This document shows, one piece after another, positions 1 through 4,319 of a stretch of DNA of 5,650 bases. Position 1 is the first letter of the stretch. Each line of letters begins with the position of its first letter. This DNA is from Bacteroidia bacterium (GTDB taxonomy: Bacteria > Bacteroidota > Bacteroidia > NS11-12g > UBA955). Location of the stretch: contig JALRLA010000197.1 in NCBI GenBank assembly GCA_023254645.1, positions 1-5,650 of the forward strand, read 5' to 3'. The notes beneath the pieces are model-generated. The model did no database searches. It saw only the letters and a list, made by a program, of their open reading frames with translations, and was not told where the DNA came from. The position numbers and the translations under genes were made by a program.

Positions 1-1206
1 GTCGACAACGACCGATCCTGGGTCAATGTCAATGCTCACTTTGTCGGCACTGTCAAATACCACCAATTGGCCTGAAGATTGGATGGATCCGGAAATGCTC
101 GCCCTCAGCATATTGTAGGCCTGGGTGGGTACTGATCCCAAATGCAAATTGGCGTTGCTGAAATCAAAAGTACCCGACTGGCTTCCTTTGGGAAGGCTCA
201 AGGAGGTAGTAGCTAGGGGAGAACCCGATACAGTTGCATCAGGGAATCCCACCGTTAGGTTGAGGATTTCCGCAAAATCAGAAGTGGCTTGATACGACAT
301 TTTGGCTGATCCGAAGCGCACGTTTTTCAATCGGAAATCACTGTTCGGGTCGCTCATGTCAAAGCTCAACACTTGGCTGGGTATCGATTGGTTGCTGATG
401 ATGGCTTTACCGCCATTGACTACCCAGTTTTTTCCACTCAAACTGATGTTGATCGCATCGGTCAAGTCGATGCGCACATTTCCTGTTGAACCCGCCACTT
501 TTATGGATGTCAAGATGATGCCCAAATTGTTACTTAAGGTCTGCCAGGCCACATTGACCGAATCTTTTGATGTAGCTCCGGGCAATATATTTTTGTGGGA
601 AAAGACGCCCGAAGTGCGGTTGTAGGTTTTGTCTACCACTTGAAACTTGAATTCTGTGATTTCTACAGGGAAGGTGTTTTCTATAGCAATGACCATATGC
701 CCTTGGCTGATGTTTACGTATTCGTAGTTTGTCGCCTTATTCGCATTATAGGAGGTATTTGAAGCATCATTGAATGCGGGAAATAGGGTGTCCTTGCCAT
801 CGTTGTCAGTAAAAAATTGTGAGGTCGTTGGGTCCAAGTCTACCAACATTTCATTCAACGTGATTGACTTAGTCGACAATATGCTGGGTAGAGTGACATT
901 TCCCAATGTGTAGTCAACGGCGGCATTCGAGAAGTTGATGTTGTCCAATACGCTATCAGCGCCCATATAGTACACAGAATCATCTCGGTACACAAAGCGA
1001 ATAAGCCCATCGGGATCATACTGGATTATGCTGTCTTGCTTGAGTAGGTCGGAGGCTTTTAAGTAAACTTGAGCCAGCGGAGTGATGATTTCGGGTGAAG
1101 GTTTGTAGCCATTGAACTTATTGAAATCCATCTCGTTCTTGTTGCAAGAGGATTGTAGAAAGGCTATCAAACCCAAGAGCCCCAAAAGGGTACTTCTAGA
1201 TAACAT
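1..1206 (-). CDS. Putative lipoprotein of unknown function, C-terminus cut by the left window edge
   Basis: Reading leftward from an ATG at 1206-1204, the frame stays open for 402 codons to base 1, so the end of the protein lies outside the window. Residues 1-20 form a lipoprotein-type signal: one Arg at position 4, a hydrophobic stretch LLGLLGLIAFLQ, then SSC with the candidate lipidated Cys at residue 21. The Ser-Ser-Cys form is common in Bacteroidota, though Gln at -3 is not ideal. The mature part starts NKNEMD and has no further membrane segment. It includes a segment YDPDGLIRFVY (63-73) after PSPEIITPLAQVYLKASDLL. The rest is rich in Ser, Thr, Asn, Asp and short beta-like strands, suggesting an all-beta envelope protein. 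From memory, the N-terminal pattern resembles a group of Bacteroidota proteins with no assigned role; this could not be checked. No catalytic motif is visible. It is likely exported and anchored in the inner or outer membrane. It lies 69 bp downstream of cvfB on the same strand, with its own promoter-like box. Confidence 0.85.
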   Translation of the reverse strand, partial: MLSRSTLLGLLGLIAFLQSSCNKNEMDFNKFNGYKPSPEIITPLAQVYLKASDLLKQDSIIQYDPDGLIRFVYRDDSVYYMGADSVLDNINFSNAAVDYTLGNVTLPSILSTKSITLNEMLVDLDPTTSQFFTDNDGKDTLFPAFNDASNTSYNANKATNYEYVNISQGHMVIAIENTFPVEITEFKFQVVDKTYNRTSGVFSHKNILPGATSKDSVNVAWQTLSNNLGIILTSIKVAGSTGNVRIDLTDAINISLSGKNWVVNGGKAIISNQSIPSQVLSFDMSDPNSDFRLKNVRFGSAKMSYQATSDFAEILNLTVGFPDATVSGSPLATTSLSLPKGSQSGTFDFSNANLHLGSVPTQAYNMLRASISGSIQSSGQLVVFDSADKVSIDIDPGSVVVD

Positions 1207-1275
1207 GCTTCAAAGATATAAAACACAAGCTTGGGCCATGTTAAGCCTGCCGAATCAAATAGGCTGTTCCTAAAA
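1207..1275 (-). other. Short intergenic region between cvfB and the lipoprotein gene
   Basis: This 69-bp gap separates the cvfB stop from the lipoprotein start. It holds a 5-bp inverted repeat, AGCCT at 1244-1248 and AGGCT at 1261-1265, with a 12-nt loop. Only two T residues follow it on the minus strand, so it is a poor terminator. It also holds an 8-bp palindrome CAAGCTTG at 1226-1233. Nothing here clearly stops transcription, so read-through from cvfB into the lipoprotein gene is possible. Confidence 0.3.
1211..1218 (-). promoter_or_regulatory. Candidate Bacteroidota -7 promoter box for the lipoprotein gene
   Basis: The minus strand reads TATCTTTG, an exact match to the Bacteroidota primary sigma consensus TAnnTTTG. 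It ends only 4 nt before the ATG at 1206. No clear -33 TTTG lies at the expected distance; the best is a weak TTAACA-like stretch. If the box is active, transcription would start at or next to the start codon, giving a leaderless or near-leaderless mRNA. It could also be chance in an AT-rich leader. Confidence 0.4.
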
Positions 1276-2109
1276 TTAGTATCGAGTTCTAATGACCTCT
1301 TTTTCAATGCTAATGAGCCCCTTTTTGTAAAGGCCGCCGCAGGCCTCTTTGAAGGCCTTTTTGCTCATGGCAAATTTTTCTTGAATGAGTTCAGGGCTGC
1401 TTTTATCGCCGAAGGGCAGTTGGCCCCCCGCTTGTTCCAAGGCCTCAAGTATCAGGCCTTCGAATTTTGGGATGCGGTTTCGTCCAATAGGATGGAGTCG
1501 AATGTCTAGCAATCCTTCGGGACGAACCTTGCTAATGTAGGCTTCCATTCGTTCCCCCAATTGGAGTTTGTCGCCTCCTTCGTTGTTGTAAACGATACCT
1601 CTGTAGCGATTGTTGACAATGACTTGCATGCCGTTTTCTCGGGCTTCGCTGCAAAGAATCCAGACCCTTTGGCCTTCTTGAACCTGCAGGTTTTCGGTTT
1701 GCAGGAACTTGTTGGTTTTGGTGCTGCCCACCAAGCGTTGGCTGGCTTGGTCCAAATAAAGATGAACCAGGTATATACCACCTATCACCATGGCCCGGTT
1801 TTGTTCTCGAAAGGGGATGAGTAGGTGCTTGTCCAAGCCCCAGTCGGCGAATGCCCCAACCCGGTTGACGGCTACAACTTCGAGGAATTCGAAGTCACCC
1901 AATTCCATGTAAGGTTGCTCAGTGGTGGCCACAATTCGATCTTCTGAATCTTTGTATACGAAAACATCTACATCTTGGCCTATGCTCATGTCGCGGGTAA
2001 CGAATTTATTGGGCAACAATACCTCCTGAGCATCTTCGCATATCAGATACATTCCAACAGGCGCAGAGCGGGAAATGGTCAAGGTTTGGGATTGGCCGAT
2101 GTGCAACAC
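1276..2109 (-). CDS. cvfB: CvfB/YitL-family RNA-binding protein (S1-like domains plus winged helix)
   Basis: The product is 277 residues, the usual size for the family. Residues 1-65 look like a first S1-like barrel (GMYLICEDAQEVLLPNKFV, then IGQDVDVFVYKDSEDR). Residues 67-137 form a second (FLEVVAVNRVGAFADWGLDK, then HLLIPFREQ). Residues 148-212 form a third (EGQRVWILCSEARENGMQVI, then the GERMEAYISKVRPEGLLDI stretch). Residues 218-277 are the C-terminal winged helix, with the family-typical DKSSPELIQEKFAMSKKAFK. Known family members bind RNA and are linked to virulence-factor expression in Gram-positive bacteria; the role in Bacteroidota is not settled. No ATG fits the N-terminus: the frame opens after a TGA at 2133-2131, and the first usable starts are GTG at 2109 and TTG at 2106, just before the HIGQ that begins the first domain. 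It is divergent from the Crp-type regulator. Family assignment is strong; the exact start codon is uncertain by one or a few residues. Confidence 0.93.
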   Translation of the reverse strand: MLHIGQSQTLTISRSAPVGMYLICEDAQEVLLPNKFVTRDMSIGQDVDVFVYKDSEDRIVATTEQPYMELGDFEFLEVVAVNRVGAFADWGLDKHLLIPFREQNRAMVIGGIYLVHLYLDQASQRLVGSTKTNKFLQTENLQVQEGQRVWILCSEARENGMQVIVNNRYRGIVYNNEGGDKLQLGERMEAYISKVRPEGLLDIRLHPIGRNRIPKFEGLILEALEQAGGQLPFGDKSSPELIQEKFAMSKKAFKEACGGLYKKGLISIEKEVIRTRY

Positions 2110-2180
2110 CCTGCAAAATTCGGCAATTTCTCAGCGATCGAGTCGAATCTTGCAAATAATGTAGATTTTTGAAACTCGGA
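2110..2180. promoter_or_regulatory. Divergent control region between cvfB and the Crp-type regulator
   Basis: Both promoters must lie in these 71 bp or in the adjacent coding ends. On the plus strand TAGATTTTTG (2162-2171) is close to TAnnTTTG but has two extra T residues, and no well-spaced -33 element is seen. On the minus strand only a partial match (ATTATTTG) is found. An imperfect inverted repeat, TTGCAAA at 2150-2156 and TTTGAAA at 2168-2174, spans 25 bp with an 11-nt spacer and overlaps the plus-strand box. It is a possible operator, but the half-sites are further apart than in classic Crp or Fnr sites. Confidence 0.35.
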
Positions 2181-2831
2181 ATGAGCGATCAATTCAGCAC
2201 ACAAGAGAAATTAAAAGCCCTTTTCCCGGGTTTTGAGCCTGACTTGTTGACAGAGATGGAGGAATATGCCCAATTGCGCCAGGTGGAGTCAGGAGATACC
2301 TTGTTGCGCACAGGGCAGTACATTGCTTCAGCTGTTTTGGTTTTAGAAGGAAGTGTGAAAATTTACCGCAAGGGCGATGATGGGGGGGAGTTCTTTATGT
2401 ATTACCTCAGCCCCGGCGAGGCCTGTGCCTTGAGCATGGTCTGTGCTACTCGTTCAGAAGCCAGTCAAGTAACGGCGGTGGCCTCAGAAGATTCATTGCT
2501 ACTCAGTATTCCCATTGAGCGCATGAGCCATTGGATGAAAGAATTCCGCACCTGGTATGAGTTTGTCATTGCTACCTACAGGAATCGTTTTGACGAGGTG
2601 TTGAATGTCATCGACAACGTGGCCTTTCGCAGCATGGACGAGCGACTGGAGTTCTACCTCAAAAAACAGCAAGACCAGTACAATTGCAGCGATATTTTTC
2701 TATCTCACCAAGAGATTGCCAATGACTTGAACTCGTCTCGAGAAGTCATTTCGCGCTTGCTCAAGAAAATGGAACAGCGGGGCTTGGTGGCGTTGCACCG
2801 CAACCATATCCAATTGTTGGATTTGGACTAA
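2181..2831 (+). CDS. Crp/Fnr-family transcriptional regulator
   Basis: The 216-residue product has the two-domain layout of the family. An N-terminal cyclic-nucleotide-binding-type beta barrel covers about 15-115 (GDTLLRTGQYIASAVLVLEG, then the GGEFFMYYLSPGEACALS region). A long dimerisation helix covers about 118-148. A winged helix-turn-helix covers about 150-215. The recognition helix SSREVISRLLKKME (185-198) keeps R187, E188, S191 and R192. This matches the R-E-x-x-x-R of Crp and also the E-x-x-S-R of Fnr, so DNA specificity cannot be told from it. The effector pocket is not like Crp: by my alignment the Arg-Ser that holds the cAMP phosphate is missing, and C82 and C88 sit there instead. 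There is no N-terminal Fnr-type iron-sulfur cysteine cluster. Related regulators in Bacteroidota are, as I recall, often found near sulfur or rhodanese genes, but no such gene is in this window. ATG at 2181 is preferred over an in-frame TTG four codons upstream. It is divergent from cvfB and convergent with nfeD. Confidence 0.93.
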   Translation: MSDQFSTQEKLKALFPGFEPDLLTEMEEYAQLRQVESGDTLLRTGQYIASAVLVLEGSVKIYRKGDDGGEFFMYYLSPGEACALSMVCATRSEASQVTAVASEDSLLLSIPIERMSHWMKEFRTWYEFVIATYRNRFDEVLNVIDNVAFRSMDERLEFYLKKQQDQYNCSDIFLSHQEIANDLNSSREVISRLLKKMEQRGLVALHRNHIQLLDLD

Positions 2832-2836
2832 AAACA

Positions 2837-2863
2837 AAGCGCTGACCTGTTGGATCAACGCTT
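2837..2863 (-). terminator. Possible second terminator hairpin downstream of nfeD
   Basis: AAGCG (2837-2841) pairs with CGCTT (2859-2863), with a 17-nt loop that contains a small GTTG/CAAC helix sharing bases with the outer arm. On the minus strand the stem is followed by TTGTTTTT, which is suitable for factor-independent termination. The five-pair stem is short, so the call is weak. On the plus strand no T tract follows, so it would not serve the Crp-type gene. Confidence 0.35.
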
Positions 2864-2878
2864 CTATAAAAAAGGAAG

Positions 2879-2911
2879 AAAGAACAGCTCTATGATCTCT
2901 GTGCGTTCTTT
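2879..2911. terminator. Likely terminator between the convergent crp-type and nfeD genes
   Basis: AAAGAAC (2879-2885) and GTTCTTT (2905-2911) form a 7-bp stem with a 19-nt loop. An alternative fold adds ACAG/CTGT pairs with a small bulge. On the minus strand the stem runs into CTTCCTTTTTT, a good T-rich tail 7 nt downstream of the nfeD stop. On the plus strand the closing arm itself supplies TTCTTTT, so it may also stop crp-type transcription. The position between two converging genes supports a two-way role. Confidence 0.5.
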
Positions 2912-2917
2912 TACGAA

Positions 2918-3355
2918 TCACTTTACCCAAAGAGTCAAGCCATCTACTCGCTCAATGATCATTTCTTGTTCGGCGGCGGGTTGCGAATCAGACTCCGTTT
3001 TGGCTGACCAATCGCTACCCCGGTAACGCACACGACCTTCTTGGCCGTTCCAAGACAAGACTTTGACCCGCTGGCCCGCATGTTCGTCAAAGCCAGCCGA
3101 CTTTCCGAATTTGTCCAACAGCGGTTTGCGCAGCAACCACAAGGAAGCGGCTGAACCGATAGCGGCTATGATGAGCTGGGCGTTTCCACCTAAATCCAAG
3201 CCCAAACTGAGCAACAAGCCTGTCAATAAAGCTCCAAGACCTACGCAAAGCAATACAAAAGTCCCGCTCAGCATTTCGGCCGCCATGAGCAAACAACCCA
3301 GAGCTAACCAGAGAGTACGGGCAGTAGCGATATCAAAATTGTCGACCATGTCCAT
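2918..3355 (-). CDS. nfeD: NfeD-like membrane protein, short form, partner of QmcA-type SPFH protein
   Basis: The 145-residue product has the short NfeD layout: three closely packed hydrophobic segments at about 14-29, 33-52 and 59-75, then a soluble OB-fold at about 88-145. Family marks are the W16 and E27 in the first segment, the RKPLLDKFG turn after the third, and GQEGRVRYRGSDWSAKTES in the OB-fold. It lacks the long-form N-terminal ClpP-like protease domain, so it is not a protease. Short NfeD proteins sit in the cytoplasmic membrane and work with SPFH scaffold proteins; E. coli has the same pair as qmcA and ybbJ. Its ATG (3355-3353) touches the TAA of qmcA with no spacer and in the same frame, so translation is probably coupled. 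A second ATG two codons in (residue 3) is an alternative start. The last strand is atypical, with QPAAEQEMIIERVDGLTLWV where many relatives have a clearer Gly-rich turn. The stop is TGA. Confidence 0.92.
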   Translation of the reverse strand: MDMVDNFDIATARTLWLALGCLLMAAEMLSGTFVLLCVGLGALLTGLLLSLGLDLGGNAQLIIAAIGSAASLWLLRKPLLDKFGKSAGFDEHAGQRVKVLSWNGQEGRVRYRGSDWSAKTESDSQPAAEQEMIIERVDGLTLWVK

Positions 3356-4264
3356 TTAGGATTTTTGATTCTTGACCACAGACATCGCGGCGGTAACCAA
3401 CGATCCCACATCCGCAAAATTGGCTGGCAAAATCATGGTGTTGGTCTCTTTGGCTAGTTTGCCGTATTGCTCCACCAAGTTCTCCGCCACGCGAAGTTGA
3501 ACGGCTTCCAATCCGCCGGGTTTTTGAATGGCGGCTGCCACCAAGTCAATGCCCTCAGCAGTCGCTTGAGCAATGGCGCGAATCGCTTGAGCTTCACCTT
3601 CAGCGTTGTTGATTTGTTGCTGGCGTTCTGCTTCTGATTCCAATACGACCTTTTCGCGGTTACCCTGGGCCACGTTGATGGCACTCTGCTTTTCACCCTC
3701 TGAATACAAGATTTTGGCTCGCTTTTCGCGCTCGGCCTGCATCTGCTTTTCCATAGCATTGAGCACCGTGGTAGGAGGGGTGATGTTCTTGATTTCGTAG
3801 CGAAGCACTTTGACGCCCCAGCCTTGAGCGGCCTCATCAATGGCACTGACGACGGCCATGTTGATGTTGGTGCGTTCTTCGAAACATTTGTCCAGATCGA
3901 TTTTGCCAATCTCGCTTCGCATGGTGGTTTGGGCCAACTGAGTGACGGCGAACATGTAGTTGCCAATGCCATATGCGGCTTTTTGTGGGTCCATCACTTG
4001 AAGGAAAACCACGCCGTCTACGCCCACTTGGACGTTGTCTGCCGTGATGCAAATCTGCTCGGGAATATCTTGGGCCATTTCCTTCAGCGAAAAGCGGTAA
4101 GCCACTTTGTCAATGAAGGGGATGATGATGTTCAAGCCGGGATTCAAGGCCGAATGGAATTTTCCCAGTCGCTCAATGACATAAGCTGACTGTTGGGGAA
4201 CGACTTTGGCTCCCATGAAAACTACCACCAAGACGGCGATGAAAAAGGAAATAGTAGGTAACAT
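3356..4264 (-). CDS. qmcA: QmcA-type SPFH (stomatin/prohibitin) membrane scaffold protein
   Basis: From the ATG at 4264 the product is 302 residues, normal for the family. A single N-terminal membrane segment (about 2-18, PTISFFIAVLVVVFMGA) is followed by the SPFH domain (about 21-185). This has the expected VVPQQSAYVIERLGKF, LNPGLNIIIPFIDKV, ITADNVQVGVDGVVFLQV and DPQKAAYGIGNY blocks. An Ala/Glu/Gln-rich coiled coil covers about 183-250 (ending in AEGEAQAIRAIAQATAEGID), followed by the conserved MILPANFADVGSL tail. Such proteins form large ring or cage oligomers on the cytoplasmic membrane and act with NfeD partners in membrane organisation and quality control. An upstream in-frame GTG at 4273 would add MST; ATG is preferred because the GTG overlaps a promoter-like box. 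The upstream PKD gene ends 55 bp before this ATG on the same strand. The pairing with nfeD supports the QmcA/YbbK assignment over HflK, HflC or flotillin. Confidence 0.93.
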   Translation of the reverse strand: MLPTISFFIAVLVVVFMGAKVVPQQSAYVIERLGKFHSALNPGLNIIIPFIDKVAYRFSLKEMAQDIPEQICITADNVQVGVDGVVFLQVMDPQKAAYGIGNYMFAVTQLAQTTMRSEIGKIDLDKCFEERTNINMAVVSAIDEAAQGWGVKVLRYEIKNITPPTTVLNAMEKQMQAEREKRAKILYSEGEKQSAINVAQGNREKVVLESEAERQQQINNAEGEAQAIRAIAQATAEGIDLVAAAIQKPGGLEAVQLRVAENLVEQYGKLAKETNTMILPANFADVGSLVTAAMSVVKNQKS

Positions 4265-4319
4265 AGTACTCACAAATTACAACGAATTGCCGCAATCTGC
4301 AACTAGAACCGATGAAGCC
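4265..4319 (-). other. Intergenic region between the PKD gene and qmcA
   Basis: These 55 bp hold the candidate qmcA promoter. A palindrome ATTGC-G-GCAAT is present, but its one-base loop and the lack of a T tract rule out a normal terminator. Nothing else is seen. Confidence 0.4.
4273..4302 (-). promoter_or_regulatory. Candidate promoter for the qmcA-nfeD operon
   Basis: On the minus strand TTG (4302-4300) is followed after 20 nt by TAATTTG (4279-4273). This is one T short of the Bacteroidota -7 consensus TAnnTTTG, at a normal -33 to -7 spacing. The box ends 8 nt before the ATG at 4264 and overlaps the alternative GTG start. No strong terminator follows the PKD gene stop, so read-through from upstream could also supply transcripts. 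Confidence 0.35.

Noticed and set aside
1..6. The window begins with GTCGAC, a SalI site, suggesting a clone boundary
   Set aside because: The lipoprotein frame runs through it without a break and nothing looks like vector; a six-base site at an arbitrary edge can be chance.
302..625. Plus-strand open frame of 107 codons inside the lipoprotein gene
   Set aside because: It is antisense to a continuous 402-codon frame with a lipoprotein signal, and its translation has no recognisable domain.
1506..1781. Minus-strand 91-codon frame within cvfB
   Set aside because: It is an out-of-frame overlap of cvfB with a composition typical of a shadow frame.
1231..1824. Plus-strand open frames of 92 and 87 codons opposite cvfB
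   Set aside because: They lie antisense to a well-supported S1-domain gene, and their products have no family features.
2169..2180. TTG at 2169 as the start of the Crp-type gene, adding MKLG
   Set aside because: An ATG lies four codons downstream, the TTG overlaps the promoter-like T run, and the added residues are not part of the domain.
3454..3972. Minus-strand 172-codon frame within qmcA
   Set aside because: It is a frame-shifted shadow of the SPFH coding sequence, rich in Trp, Ser, Lys and Pro and without family features.
4287..4297. ATTGCGGCAAT palindrome as a terminator after the PKD gene
   Set aside because: The loop would be a single base and no T tract follows.
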